Positions 12,953-27,290 of a stretch of 64,000 nt of DNA are shown piece after piece. Position numbers and translations under genes: made by a program. The notes beneath the pieces are model-generated. The model saw nothing but the letters and a program-made list of their open reading frames with translations. It ran no database searches and was not told where the DNA came from. The number at the start of each line of letters is the position of its first letter. The stretch's first letter is position 1. The stretch comes from Tyto alba (lineage: Eukaryota; Chordata; Aves; Strigiformes; Tytonidae), in contig NW_024881324.1 in NCBI RefSeq assembly GCF_018691265.1, forward strand, positions 9,055,730 through 9,119,729. Direction: 5' to 3'.

Positions 12953-15343
12953 CTACAGGAAATACTCTACAGCTGAGCCTGCCATTTACCAGCGTGGCTG
13001 CACGTAGTAAATCTGCAACAGGGGACCTCAGCCGTTTCATTCATCGTGCACCAAGCAGAGGGCTAAAACAATTGCCACACTTAAGACAAATGCCAGCGTG
13101 AGTCATAGCAGCCAGAGTGCAAACATGTTTGCTGTTGAGTGAGTCAGAATATCACATCCTGAATTCACAAACCTTCCTACAAATAATAATTTCCGAAATT
13201 GTTGCATTTCTTGAATACAATGCAATTTTAAGTGCGATGCAGAATCTATAAAGGCTTTCCTGACTACAAAGAAAATGTTTTTCTCCTCTTCCCTTTTCTT
13301 CCTATAGCAGCAGGGTGTCTACAGTGACTGAAGGGGTAATTGCACTGATGCATACTTAGCAAAACACAAACATGGCTCAAAATAGGTGACAAATGAGAGA
13401 TACACCACCCCCCCTCCAAAAAAAAAGAGAGAACTAAACAGAAGCCATAGGACCCTTTGGTTACTGTACATGCTCTCTCTATCAGCACTTCTTTGATGCT
13501 CTGACATGTTTTAGCATGTTCAGCATTCAGACAAAAAGGAATGTCATGCCGGGATGGGACACAGACCAGCTACGAAAAGGGGTGAGAAAGGCTGGAGAAT
13601 GGTGAGAGAGGCCGTGGCAGCATGCTGCCCGCGAGCAAGGAGGGACCCGGCCTGCCACCGTGCTCGATAGCGTCTGCACACACAGCAAAAGCACCATCCC
13701 ACTTCAAGGAGTGCTCAGCCTCAATACAGCATAAAGCGATCGTTCCTCCCTGAGAATAAGAACATACCTGGTACTGTAATAAATGGTATTGATTATCCGT
13801 GACTGCCTTTAATTCAGGAAAGCATCTGAATCAGAAGTCATGAAAGTACCTTTTGAAATAGGGCTGAATTTGAGGCTAAGACCAAATCTATGCACGGGAG
13901 TGCTGATAAAGACGTGTGATGTCTCCGTGAGCAAGGCAAAAAAAAATTTGTGATTTTGTGTATGGTTCGGGAGGGGTTGTTTCTAACTCGATTTTCAGTT
14001 AGGAATTTAGTCTCATCTTACACGAAAGGGAATTCATACACATACAAACCTCCTTACATCAAATCAAGACAGCCTTGCTTTCTCCTAATTGTTTTGTGGA
14101 ATAACCACTCAGAAGTTCATTTCTGTTACCTTTCTCAGGCAAAATAAAAGGCCTTTTAGAAAAATTTTATTGCTAAAACAATGAAATTCTCCTGGGAACG
14201 ACTTCGTTATGGAAATGAAGTGACAGCTTCTTTTATCTAGCCAAGCAGCAAGTCTGCATTTATAAAAGGCATTCTGTGCACGAAGTACAGTGAGTGGGAG
14301 GACATGAAAATGCTATTTTTAATCCAGATTTCAGCATTCCTCCCATACAGTTCTCCTAGAATAATAACAGCAACAACAATAATGATAATTAATAATGCCA
14401 AAAAAGGGGTATCATCTTAAAGGTGAGTGGCATGCAAGAAAGGAAATTGTAGTTAAGGACTTGTAAGATTTAAGGACAAATGTAAGGTTCCTTCAAACAA
14501 ACTGGCATTGTGCCATGAATTTCACAGGATTTGAGATTTGCCCCCTAAATTTTATACTGTGATTTAAAAAAAAATGCAATAAATTATCATTATGTGCAAC
14601 ATATGCTACATCTCTACCATTTGTTTTCTTGTATCAATTGTTATTTTCAGAAACACCACTAAATGAGAAGTTAACCGTGGAGTTGATGCTGTCACTATAT
14701 TTGGGTAACTGACAGCTTTTAGACCCAGGGAAGAAAGTAAACCTTGAGATAATCCAGGGCCAAACAATGTTTTTAAATGCAGTGAGAACAAGGGTAGGAT
14801 ACAGACTCTGACCCAAAGCTTGAAAAATGACACTGAAAAAAGATCCCTTCCTGATTCGCTGACCTTTGGATCTGTCCCTCAGAAGACTGTCACAGAGCAA
14901 AAACATTGAATTAACACATACAGAGAAAGGGTGGGCCAAATCCTTGGTTTCTACCAGGAATACACCGGCTCCAGAGCGCCTGGTGTGTAATGATCCCAGG
15001 GTAAAGTTAGCCCTGATTACGGCAAGATTGTTATTCAGTTGTGCCATCATCTACCAGTAGTAATTAGGACAAGACTTTGCATTTCACACCTAATAGAAGT
15101 TAACGAGAATGAGCAGGCAGGAACAAAATGCATGGGAGGCACACGCACGCTGAGGTGCAACATAAAACCTGCTGGTGCGATCGCACTTGGAGTAACCCCA
15201 CCACTGGAAAGCCCCCATTTCACGCAAAATTAGAGCAAGCTGGAGAAATCACACACGGTGTCTCTCCCTCTCTTACACTCGGCAGCTCTAACACAGAAAC
15301 ACGTCGGAGTCTGGCACCGACTCGTGTTTCAAGCTCAGGAGCA
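12953..15343. other. Single-copy non-coding sequence
   Basis: No gene is supportable. The segment 14,145-14,330 contains a perfect MEF2-type site (CTATTTTTAA at 14,313-14,322) within ordered AT-rich sequence and may be a conserved element. A short AAT/AAC-rich patch lies near 14,360-14,400. A small CpG-enriched patch lies at 13,600-13,670. Confidence 0.55.
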
Positions 15344-15397
15344 CCCACTCCCCCCACCCCCCCCCCCCCAACACATGCGCCTCCACAGCCCCCCCCC
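15344..15397. repeat. C-rich low-complexity tract
   Basis: Two long C runs (15,350-15,369 with one interruption, and 15,389-15,397) lie in a C-rich neighbourhood. The minus strand is therefore G-rich and could form a G-quadruplex. Run length is error-prone in sequencing. Confidence 0.9.
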
Positions 15398-15952
15398 TCG
15401 CACATCCCCTGTCTCACGCTGCTGCCACGGGGTACCAACCCTGTCCAAGAGATTTCCCTCCATGCTTTTAGTCCAATGCAAAACCTCCATCAGGAGTAGC
15501 ATAAAACGTGCAGGAACCAGCACCCTTGGCATGCTACCCACCCTCAGTGAAAAATCAGCCACCTAACTACTCAGGTGTGATCTGTTTCCGAAAGCTATTA
15601 TTTAAGCACCATTCCGGGCACGCTTGGAGGCACTTCTACTCTCTCACCCTCCTACAAGATAAATTTTCATGCTATTAACCTTTATTTGCCTTTTATACAG
15701 TAAAATTTAAGTCTATTAAAATATAGAGTTCCAATTCGATATTTTGATCACCTCCATCTGCTTCATGGGAAACGTATGGTGGTAAAAGAGAAAAAAAAAT
15801 ACATAGGACTGGAATAAGTTAGCCCCGTTTTCCTTTTTTGTCCATTGCTTGCTGCCAAACACGCTTGCTGCTGGTCACTTGCCTAGCTCCCTGCCAGCAA
15901 ATGCTCAGCTGGGCACGTCACCAATATTTAACCCTCGATAAAATTAAATCGC

Positions 15953-16145
15953 AATAATACTTTGCACTCATTTAGGGTTTTACATATTACAAACACTGTA
16001 AAAAAAAAAAAATAACAGCACACTCCATAACACCCCTGCAAGGTAAGTTGAGCATTATTATTCATGCCTTATGCAAAAGGAAATTTCACTGGAAAAGGAA
16101 TAATCGACCTGCCCAAAGCTATGCAACACAGGTGCTCCTGTTTCC
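15953..16145. repeat. Degenerate ancient SINE/LINE relic (MIR/L2-like layout)
   Basis: The order of motifs is TTTGCACTCATTTAGGGTTT, ACAAACACTGTA, ACACCCCTGCAAGGTAAG, then a TTATTATTCATGCC patch and GACCTGCCCAAAGCTATGCA. It parallels the layout of old amniote MIR/L2/CR1-type 3' ends, in which a small-deletion AGGTA motif precedes TTATTATCCCC and a CTTGCCCAAGG motif. A 13-base A run lies inside. The family call is from memory and heavily diverged. Confidence 0.4.
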
Positions 16146-19100
16146 TGGTTCATTCCTTATTCCAAGAGACTGAGCTCAGCCTCTCCTGAAATTCAGAGAG
16201 AGTTAAGAGTGCTGCCTTCATTTTCACCTCTTTGTGCTGGTGAAGGAAAGGAGAGAGCAGGTCTCCGAACCCAGGGGTATGAGTGGTACGTGGGTGACAT
16301 GAGGGTGGTCCCTGGTTGCATCAGCTTGCAGTGGCAACAGAATCGATGGGACCTGCGGCGCTCCCGTTTCCACCTCCCTGCAGCAAGTGAGGATTAGCTG
16401 CAGAGAAGAATTTGGTCTGCGGGAACATTACAAGCCCCTTTCACAAAAGACAACCAAGTTTTAGTATCTGCATACATCTTCTAGTACCGCAGGGAAGACA
16501 GTAGAGGACTCAGCAGGGTACATATACTGCACACTGCTCCTCATACTCCCCTCCCTTCCCTTCCCCTCAACTGAAAAAACGGTAAGACTGAACAAATAAA
16601 GCTTTTATCCAGGATAAACAGCAGCAGGGCCAGAGCAGTGCCCACTGCCTGCTCTTGTAGACTGCAGCCATCTCTGTCAACCTTTGTGTGGCAGAAAAGG
16701 CCGTGCTGGGCTTGCCTGCAGCCGGTGCTGCTGCTGGCATGTCGGATGGACCTGCATTTTTTAACCGCCTCTTTGAGGTGAAAGCCTTCATGTCACAGGC
16801 TGGACAACAGAGTAATGTAGTCAGAGATCCTGTTACATCACCAGCTGCTCATCCTGCACCGCTGCCAATGGCCACAGCGTGGGTGGGACTCAACCACGCT
16901 TACTACGTCAGAAATCAACAGTTTTTCTACCTGTAAAAGATCTGTACCTTTATGTGCAGTAACACGATTAAAGCAGAAAAAAAGCTAGCACTGTGGATGT
17001 AATTATCTTGGTTAGAAAAAGGGCTTTTACTGGCAAAGCTCATCCCAGTTCACTGATGAAGCAAGCCATACCTTTGATCAAAGCAGTTAGACTGGAAAAG
17101 CACTTGAACATGTTGAACAGCTCCCAAGCTAAGACAAGGGTTAAGCAGAGGGGTTTATCTCACCTAAACTCTCACTTTTAACCATGTTTGGTCGGGTCAG
17201 GGCCAACTTAGGATAACCAGATCCTCAGCCCTGGCTGCAGGTTTTGATTGCCCTGAAGCGCTAGCTCCAGCCAAAGTCTCTTTAGCTATCCCACCCAGGA
17301 GTGCCGTCACCCCTGCAGATCAGCAGATGAGCTCCACAGTTTAAGTGGATTAGCTGTGCTCAACGACTCTGCTACATCCAGTTCTGATGTCGGCAAAACT
17401 CAAGCTTCAATCAGCAATGATCTTATATTCAGCTGCTTCGGGAGGTTTTGCTGCAGAGGACAGAGCTGGGTTAAGGACAAACCTGAGTCATTCCTAGGCT
17501 CTTGGAGAAAGATGGGCTTGCAGCTGGGACTCAGTGGGCAGCCCAAGGGGCTCAGGGAGCCACAAGTCCAAGAAGATTGCCCCCTCTTGCACCCTCTCTG
17601 GCACCAAGGTTTGGGGCTGGCTTTCCACTACAGCATGCGACTAGGATGAAAAGCAGCAGCCTGGCATGCCACACATCGCCTTGTCATGACTTCTTACACA
17701 AAATCCTCAGCAGCGGCACCCAGCAGAGCGGTGCTTAAACCGACACAGTAACAGGGTGCCCTCCTGATCCCACCCACCCTAGCCACCCATCTCAGGATGG
17801 GAGGAAGAGCCTCTGCTGTGCCTTCACAGCTACAAAACTCAGTTCCAGCACACTTCTCTCAGAAAGCAATGAATCGCAATTTCCCAGGTACACTGTATCC
17901 TTCTCTCAGCCACTCCTCCCAAAGGCAGCAGGCAGAAGTGCCACATAACATAACATAATCAGTGTGAAGTTGTAACAGTGTGGGAGAATGTGGTAATTCA
18001 TGGAAAATGTCATCGACCAAAAGGTAATTAGCAGCGAGTCTAAATGCAGAAGCAGAAGGGAGTGGTTTCCTAACAAAACAAGCCTCGTTAAAAAAAAATA
18101 AAAGAAAAAAAAAGAACACCCTAAAACTTGCTTTCCTCAAAAAAGCAGCATTCTCAGGAGACTGAAAGCATGTGAAAAAAAATACCTCTGTGAAGTTTTC
18201 CGTAAAGATTATTCTTTAAAGATTTGGCAGCCATTTCTGCTCTGTCTCCTAATGCTATCGAGTATAACTATGTTAAGTCAATAAGCAAAGCCACTTAAAG
18301 TTTTTATTTTGAGGTTTTCTAGGCCAAGAGAGGAAGCAGTGTGATAGGAAAGTTTTCAGAAGTGGGAGTTGTGCCTGCCTTGCTTCTAATTGTAGTGAAA
18401 CTGTCAACCTCTGCGTTGTGTTTCAAGACTTTACACTTCAAAATCATTCCCTCTGTGCTTTGAATTGCTATACTTTTAAGCTAACTACTTCTAAAAGTGC
18501 TGTTTAAAAACTGACATCTTCAACCACATTTAACGTTGAGAATAAATCTAAATTTGCAAAGTCTCATTGGGTCCCTGCAAAAGTGCAGATTTTTTTTATC
18601 GTACTTGACAGCCAATCTCTTGGAAATGATTTGTGTGGAAATTTAGTTTAAATTACTTCATATCAAGACATTTAAGAGAAAATGTGGTTTTCGTTATAAG
18701 CTAAAAATAATGATGTTCTTTTTACCTTAGATTAAAAAAAAAAAAACAAACAACATTCAAGCAGCAAACAACACTGAAACCAATTAGTAATTTTACAACC
18801 TAAAATCCTGCCTACATGCAGGCATGTATTAATAGTATTTCAGAATGAGCTGCAGATGCACGTGGATAAAAAAAATGAACTAGGCTGACTTGCTTTCTCC
18901 CTTGCAAACTGCCAAAAGAGAAAGTGAGTCCACATACTATGGTGAGAATCACAGGCACTCACTGCCCTTGGAAAGATGTTCTCTGACTCTGAGCATTAAA
19001 CTTGAGGAATCACCCCATCAATGCCAGAACAGTAAATTCATAGATAAGCCAACGTGCTAAATTTCTCTTCAGTGCCCAGACCTGATCAAGTAAGGAGACA

Positions 19101-20929
19101 GATACCTACCAAACTGCAGGTTGCTGAGGAAGCCCAGTGCTTTCCAAGTGTCCCTGCATACATCTGAATTTCAGAGTAATTAGGAGGCCATACTCCTTAC
19201 ACGATGTCATGAAACAGAGAATATTTACATTGCTTTGGCTTTAATGATTTTAAAATAAAGAAGATTGTTCTGGGATAGTAAAGACAGTTAGGTTCAGTAA
19301 GGCTCAGGTATATTTATACTTCATCTCTCAATGTGGTAAAACCAATTCAATGTAAATGTTTGCTGCTAAGTATTTGGGGAGATGGAGAACAGGCACGTAA
19401 GCAGCTCAGAGCATGCAGGCTCAGAGTCAGCTCAGCCAGAAGCCATCTTCTAGCTAGCATGACCATGCCCAGCACAAGAAAGCCCCAAGGCTGACTCCAG
19501 CTCCCATGTAATAATTTCACCAAACAAAAAATGATTATACTGTACCTTGTGGGGCTCAACAACTTTGAAGTATTATCTCGAGGTCTGCCAAAGTTTGAGG
19601 TGTTCCAGATGCCAGGTTTCAATTTAAACTAATCTATTTTTCATATCCTTCTCCTGGACTCTCATCTCTCTGGTTTAAAGGAGGACAGCACAGTACTTAA
19701 GCCTGGGAAAAAAGCTGCTACCACTGCTCACGAATGACTCCCCCTCGTAACATTTGGAGATCGTATTAATCACCTTGCAAGGAAGTCCCACCCCACTCTT
19801 TGCTCACCACATGATGGATGCTCAGCTGGGTCAAGTTGAGATGCCACAAACAAGCATCCACATTGGCACTGGTTATTTCTGCACTTGGGAAGCAACGATA
19901 CGTGGCCTCTTACCACCATTTCTCCATGCACGGATATGATTCCTCCCCATCTTCTCCTCGTCCAATGAAAAAAAGCCTTAACCAGACAGGGGTGATGCTG
20001 GCAAAGTGCCTTCTACTCCAAACTCCAGCACCAGCTTGGGCAAGAAGTGAGGAAATGCAGCCATGTCACATGGGAAACAGCTGAGCTATCGCAAACACGA
20101 GCCAGCAACCCTTTTGACTAACCAGAAAGTGCCCAACCCAATCTTAGTTTCCAAGCGGAAAGGCTGCCCTCCGCTCCCTCTGCAGACTCCAGCAGAGCTG
20201 CATCACCTCCTCAAATATCCCTTGTCTGCCACAGCAGTCCAGCAAACATTACCCTCTAATTGCTCCCACAGTACACAAATCCCTTCCTGGCTTGGCACAA
20301 GGTGAGTATGAAGTTTTTGCCAATCTTGCATTTATTTTAACTTGTTTCCCCCCTTTCCACTTCATGTGAATCATCCCTGTTTCCCAGCATCAAAGAGTTA
20401 ATGGAAGAAAGAACCACCCTAGCATGTGCTTCATGCAAGGGTAAGTGGACTGGCCAGCTACCAAAGCAGATCGTTAAAGACTGCACGGAGCTCCTGATTT
20501 TTTTCCCTTGACTGCAATAAACGTAAGAATTGAATGTGAACATAAATGTAAACCTAGACCACATCTGCTCATAAAGTAAAGTCTTTGTACGTGCACAACT
20601 GCCATTAACTGTACACAGAATGCTTCAATTTCATGAATTCTCCTACATTCAAAAGCTGACCTGCAGTCCGCCCCAGGCAGCCAATGTGAACTGCATGCTC
20701 AGCAGAATTGCACGTTAAAAACAGAGGGGAAACAGATTATGCTATAATACGAAATCAGACTGCTAGGAAAGGGAATCATTTGTGCAAGCACTGTTAAATG
20801 CTCAGAGTATTTTGGGCACACTTCACCACACTGGACTAAAACACATTTATTGTGGTTCTCATCTGAAAGGCAGCACTAGGTAACGGGTTAATGTTATTTG
20901 CCCCTTTCATCACAGGCATGAGTAAAACT

Positions 20930-21250
20930 GGTGCTTTCACAACTCTGTGATACTCCACTATTAAACTTTTATTTTGAATTAATTGAGGCCACTCTGCTAT
21001 TTGAAGATTTATATTCCCGCAATTGCATTAATAGCTTGGAGGAGCGTGTCTTTGTATATGCACATAATTTCTTCCCAAAATCTCTCGGGCAACTTCAGCT
21101 GTACATCTCGGGCCATCAGCATTCACATTTCTTCTCAGAAGATAACTGAATTCTGATACAGTATTCTAATTTTAACTTGTTTCTTGGCATACATGTCAGA
21201 CATAGACTGTGTTTTTGTGGAGTTCCCTTGGTTAATTATTACCAAATCGT
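20930..21250. promoter_or_regulatory. Possible conserved non-coding element
   Basis: An AT-rich but non-repetitive block contains AATTAATTGAGG, TGCATTAAT, TATGCACATAATTT and GTTAATTATTA motifs typical of homeodomain and POU binding, and has no open frame of note. Long developmental introns and gene deserts in birds often hold such blocks. Conservation cannot be judged from one sequence. Confidence 0.25.
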
Positions 21251-24200
21251 TTGAAGGTTCCTCCATCTCAAATAAGGTATAAGCAGCTAGGACCTACCTC
21301 ACAGGACTCAATCTCTGAAAGTTTCATTTTGAATGGCATAAATGACCTTGGGACAGCTTATTTCCATGCTGGTTCATGCTCTGATGTGACCTCCCCTGAG
21401 GAAGACAACTCAGGAACCCACTTGCCCCAAACCCACTCGTCTCCTATTTTAGATTCCTTCCTATTTGAAGTCTACCATAACTGACCTATAGGCATGAAAT
21501 CCACCCTGGGATGTGACTAGAGACCCCTTCTACAGTCTGTATTATCATTATTATTTACATGACCATTATTAACAACAGCAAAATATTTTCATGTACACTG
21601 CTAGCGAATTCAGTTTTCGCATCTGTTATCAACAGAATTATGCATACAAATAGTCATTTACTCTTACATCCTGGGCTTGGAGACACAAAAAGAGGAAGTG
21701 TAGTTCATAGCTGGCGCCATGGCATCTACACCTAATACTGCAACCGCAAGTTAAGCAGAAGTCTGTGGTAACCCAGTCTATTTTCAGTTATCTAGTACTT
21801 TCCTAAATCATGACTAGTTTAATTTTTAAAAAAAGGAAAAAAAGCTAATGACAAAAAATCATACTCAGATTTCAAAGACCTAACTGTGTTGCAAGGTGCA
21901 CAGTAGATCATGCTCGGAGTATTTCACACATAAATATCAATCAAGAATTTTGGGTGCTTCCGCTCAGGGGTGCTTAAATTTGTGAATCATGTGGAGGGCC
22001 ACCTCTGCCTCTCTGCAACAAAACGGTAAAAATGAAAGTTGGATCTTTGGGTTGAGAAGTGCAGTGATTTTGCACAGGAATTGCACACACCCCATCTACT
22101 GGCTTTTCAGAAGACTGAGAATTGTAACAGGGGCAAGGCGAGTTTACCTTGCTTTGAAGCTGTTTACTGAGCAATGCCTGTGAGCTTAGTGCTTGAAGCT
22201 ACAGGAGACAACCGCCTACCCCAGGTGAGCCACAAAGCAGTCTAGAACTGGCCAAAACTGTTCAGCGCCTACAGTGGTACACACAGGTCATAGGCTAAAA
22301 AAGTCACCTGGAACATCAGAGCTTCTTGCATGTTACAACAGAAACATAACAGGAATCAGAGGAGAAAACGTGCCAGTTGACAGAGGCCTTGGTTGTGCTG
22401 TGTGCCTGCTGCAGGGACTGCCGTGCTGCCCTTAGAGCAGGCACAGGGGTAACATCCAGCAGAGCAGAAAAAGGCAGCAGACATGCACCCACAGCAGAGG
22501 CTTCAGTCAGTGTTGCTGTTGTGCCACCACTGTGGTACTCCGGGAGCTGAGCCACTGTAATTTTTACTTTGAGAAGGTGGCACGCCACTTCATTAAAAGA
22601 ATTCACAACAGCCTTCAGTCATTGAGTCAAAAAGGGAACTTGAGTTACGCTGTGGCGATCAGGATGTTTGATCATAGCAAATCAAAGAATCTGCTCAGCT
22701 CTTCTGACAGCTACCCAATGCCAGTGCGATCTCCCACTCCTCTAGTAGTTTGCGAAGCTTTAACAGCAGATGGCAAAAGTACTGAGATTAAATCCAGTGC
22801 TAACAGCAGCTGGGATCACTCATAGTTTTGCCATTGGAGTGCCAAATTGTGACACTTTTTTTCCCAACAAATTAGTAAAGTTAATATACCCACACTGCAG
22901 TGCCAAGGATATCAACCAGAGTTTGCCTGTTCAGTTCTAACTCCAGAGTTGCGGGCAGGGGCTCACAGAAGTGGCCAGCAACAACTGCAATGTTGATTTG
23001 TAGTTTTAGGAGACTAAATAGATCGAAATCTGTCAATACATACTTTATCTTAATGTGAAACTTTCATAGGCAGGTAGACTGTTACTGACAGTTGTACTGA
23101 AATACATGGTGGTCCACGATGTGAATTAGGAGGAGTCTCGACCCCTTTTCACTTGTGACCTACCCTGGATTTCAAATTAATATCTTTAGGAAGCACTTGG
23201 TATTAATATGCCAGTGCTTTGTCACACAGATGCATAACAGATTTCTAGCAAAAGCTGAAATCACATAAATTTTATTTGCATATAGGGTCAGAGCTGTTTT
23301 GAAAACAGACTTTTCAGTTACCTATAATGTTTGATGGAACTCACTGTTGCAGAAAGAAAGTATTTTTCCTTCATTTGCTGGTGTCCTCATCACGGACCAA
23401 AGTCTGCTCTCGCATCCAGTGCAACTTCAGCAGAGTGGCCTGGGGTGAGAGTGATGTAATGCATTAAAGGTCCAATTTTCAAATAACAGATCAAATTTCT
23501 TTTCAGAATACTGTTTTTACTCAAAGCATTTAAAGCCAACTGCTTGGTAAGAGGCTACTGTTGCTGTTGACCCCTTGTTTCCATTTTCTGTGACAAAGTT
23601 GTGAAGGTATAGTACCGTTCTAAGCTGTACACCAGCCAAGGAGAAGACAGTGATGGTAACTGGTATTTGTGTTTTGTCAGTACCGGCAAAGGTGTGTCTG
23701 CACAAAGCTGTGATAACTGTCAGCACCTCAAAGCAATTTAGATCTTTGCTTGTTTGTGCGCCAGGCGATCTTAAGAGCTGCAGATCTCTTGCTTCTAAGC
23801 ACTAATATCTCAGTAACTGCAGCTATACAAGCTCCCCAAATTAAAATAGCACATTCATAAATTTCTAGGAATACAGCAGAGTTTGGATGACACATTATTC
23901 CAGTTCTCAGTTTCTTCTGGACACAAAGGCATCCTAGATGTCTTAAAACTCAGCCCTTCTTCAAGTGTCCAGCGCTGGCACCAGACCCACTGCAGTGCCA
24001 GAGCATTTCAGAAACTAATCCAATAGCTGGGGACATGTTTTTAGGAAGTCTTTGCAGAAGGCGCCTCTGCCAACAAGGTTCAACAAGGTTTCTGCTGGTT
24101 ACTTGAGAAGACATATTGAATGTTAACTGGTATGTTTATCTTCTTTAAACATGGAACTTCCTTTCAAACAACATCTAATAGGGCAGATTACTGGTTTAAT

Positions 24201-25424
24201 ACTAATGGAAACTGACCAAAAAAAATACTCTAGATTATTTGGCTGGCTTACCTTAAAACCTTTTCCTGCTTTAGTTTCCACGCAAAACGTATCAAAAGAG
24301 TATTCCTATCAATGGAGAGCCTATAAACTAAGCATTTAAGGAGATGGAGAAAACTACATTTAAAACTGCGTTGTGGATAAAAATGCCAGAAACCCCCCCA
24401 GACCAACTTAAGGACCACCTCTGCAGTTGTTACAAGAGCTACTTTGGAAAATAAAAACTTAGGGAACCATGCTATATAAGGACATTTGAAAATGCTATTC
24501 CTTTTCTACAAAAGGCAGTTTCTTCTCGGTTGCCATCACGGTTCATTTGGCTAGGGACAAAACTGGCTAGCAAACTAGTGTAAAAAGGGAACAAGTAAAT
24601 ACTGGCATTTTAAGCGCTGTTTCTAAGCAAAGATAAACAGCAGTGGTCAAATGACAACCGGCCAGCTCTCTCTCCATGCCTACTTGAATGGACAATGGCG
24701 GCTAACCACCTGGATCGAGGCTGTCAATCCATTTAAATGCAGAAATGCTTTCATGATTTCAAGGCAGAACAAGTATTTCCTTTTGTCTGCACACTTTTTA
24801 GAAACGTGAACAGTAACTACAGAGCAGAACATAGATGCCTATTAACAAAGCCAACAACAATTGCTGCTATGTCCAAGAATCAACAAAAAAACCCACATAC
24901 CAATGTATTCCAAAGGCATTCGCTCACAAAGCAAACTCACTCCACGCAAGCCCAAGCACAGAAACCTGATAGTATCTCATGATTTATGTTCTCTCAGCAG
25001 GTTGTACTGGGTCCTCCAGATTCCGGGCTTGCCTTTGAAAGCAATTAAGTTTCTAGCACTTCTGGGAGCGACAAAAGCTCTCACTATGAAAACCTGCATG
25101 CTGCACTCTCTCTGAGTTTGCAGCCTGGCAGACTGAAACAACAGCACTGAGAAGTGTGAACTTCCCCCACTTAACTCATCTGGGAGTGCTAGTACATGAA
25201 GGGTCATCTCTAAACTTTGAAGCTATTTCCAAATTATGTCTTTGTCCAGCACCCAGCCAGCCAGCTGCCACTGTGACTTGCAAAGCCCACTCTGAGCCTG
25301 GAAAGAAAAATCCCTTTCCTCACCAGCCCGCACATAGGAAACTCTGCAAGTATAGCTAACGTGAATTATTCTAATTACTCAAAAAGACAGAATACCCTTA
25401 CCTACGTTACAACATGTCCAGAAA

Positions 25425-25560
25425 CCGCAATGAAACCTGAGTCCTGCTGTGCTATGCACCATACAAATACACACAGGAGACAGCACCTGCTCCATGGAGT
25501 TTACAACTTGCACAGAGTAAGCTGTACCTAAGGGGGCAAGGGCAAGAAGCACATATACAG
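25425..25560. repeat. Degenerate ancient amniote repeat relic
   Basis: The series CTGTGCTATGCACCATACAAA, ACACAGGAGACAGCACCTGC and GGAGTTTACAACTTGCACAG matches, in order, a layout I recall from widespread reptile/bird repeats (a 'tag-gcgctgtacaaac' block, then 'agacagtccctgc', then 'gagcttacaatct'). It explains the otherwise protein-like minus-strand frame across this segment. The family name is uncertain. Confidence 0.4.
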
Positions 25561-27149
25561 AAGTGAGCAACAGGCCTTTCAAACAACTACTGTGTGAATG
25601 CTGTTTCTGAATTATTATAGTAAAAGAAAGCTGCCTGATCAAAAAAATAGATCTGTGATATGCCCCTGGCTGAATAAAACAAACAGAATAGCAGCAAAGT
25701 CAAACTACTACACAGCCCAGCCCCATCAACAAAAGTCCTAGTGCTGTTCTAACATCAGACTGCTGGGACAAGGCACAACATCTTTACCTCCTCAAGAGAA
25801 AGAAAAAAAAAAAAGCCAAAGCCATTTCTCATCATTGCACTTATACTAGCTATACTACAAACAGAAATGATCTCGTGAAACCAGAGCAAGAGTGAGATGG
25901 GCTGACAAACTAGGCAGCTGGGTGCACGGAAGGGCGTACACGGGTGGTACCCTGATGGGCTCTGCAGAAGCTGCCCAGACACCGGATCTGAGCCCTGAGT
26001 CAATAGAGACAGGCAACTCCTTCCAGGCAGGGTGGTGAGCCACCTCTTGTTTACCACAAGGCACCTTGGCCTGAGAGCCCACACAAGGGCAGCTACTAAA
26101 GGGTCACTCTTACACAGGGAGTTCGCATGTCATTTACTCTTGTGGCAAACAGATTCGCCAAGACCAACATTTTCTCACATGTCAACTTATTTCTGCACCT
26201 TAGACTCTGCATGTTTGGTTTTCAGAGTTGCTGAATCCTCATAACTCCAAATGAAATCAGCTGGAATGATACATCCTCAGTACTCTGGGAAGTCACCAAC
26301 AGGTGTTCTGCTAATTTTATTTTTTATTTATCAGTGTACCTGTTTCCTCTGTTATGCAGTAAGACACCCAACTCCTAGAACACTGTGCTAGTAAGAGACA
26401 TAGATAATTTCAAATAGTGTCATTTTCAAGATGATTTAAGCCTAGTTATGAGAGTTAACTCAGCTCTATTTCCTTGCTGACAACATCTGTGGTTTCAAAG
26501 CTCTACTTTTTTGTATCTCTCACTCACCTCTTGCTATGCAAGGACTTACAAATGCAGGAAAATGATTTATCAGGGAGACTTGCAAAAAATGACCAGACGT
26601 GATTTTCTATCAGATTTAGAAGACAGTAAGTTAGAAAACACATTTCCCCTCCTATCTCCTTCAATTAAAGTTGCAGTTATTTTTAACAACCAGAGGTAAA
26701 CACTTTTGGAGAGAGAAATGTGCTTAAAGAAGCATACTGGCAGAAGTGTGAGATGCTTTGATGTACTGTAAGCCCTCTTTAAAGTGCTTAACATCTTCAG
26801 ACAGAAGGTACTGAACAACTGTGAACTTGGTTACAAACAGTTCATTACACATACAAATACATACAGACCTGTCCAAAATGTTAAGTCATGAACTAAAAGA
26901 CAAGGAAGTATCAGAAATACAGCCAACTGTGCAACATTTCATCTTCTTTCTTAATTTTATGATCACACAGGAGTTTTCTTCCCCAGGAAATGGTGCCATT
27001 CATGGTATAGTAGAGCTGGTGTTACTGAATAAGCAACACTCAGTAGTTTGCTTCATTCTTACTATTAAAAATGGTCTTGAAACCCATGCTTTAAAGACAG
27101 AACAAGCTATTTCCTTATAGGTTATTTTCTGCCTGTCACCATATTACCT

Positions 27150-27290
27150 AACTGCCTGATATACTAAAATTAGTACATGTTCTCAACACCCCTGGGAGAA
27201 GGTTTTTTCCCCATTGCGCAGACAGAACTGAGACTCGAAGAAACTGAGGTTATGGACAAAGGTCCCTTCCAAACCCAGCTATGCCGCTTG
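27150..27290. repeat. Degenerate ancient repeat relic (MIR/L2-like layout)
   Basis: CAACACCCCTGGGAGAAGG is followed by TTTTTCCCCATTGCGCAGAC and AACTGAGACTCGAAGAAACT. This is the same order of motifs (ACACCCCTG-GAGG, TTATCCCCATTTT-CAGA, AACTGAGGC) seen in old amniote MIR/L2-type elements. It is heavily diverged. Confidence 0.35.

Noticed and set aside
25379..25642. 87-codon minus-strand frame with a GTAAGG donor
   Set aside because: The sequence follows the motif order of an ancient amniote repeat, which explains the protein-like reading.
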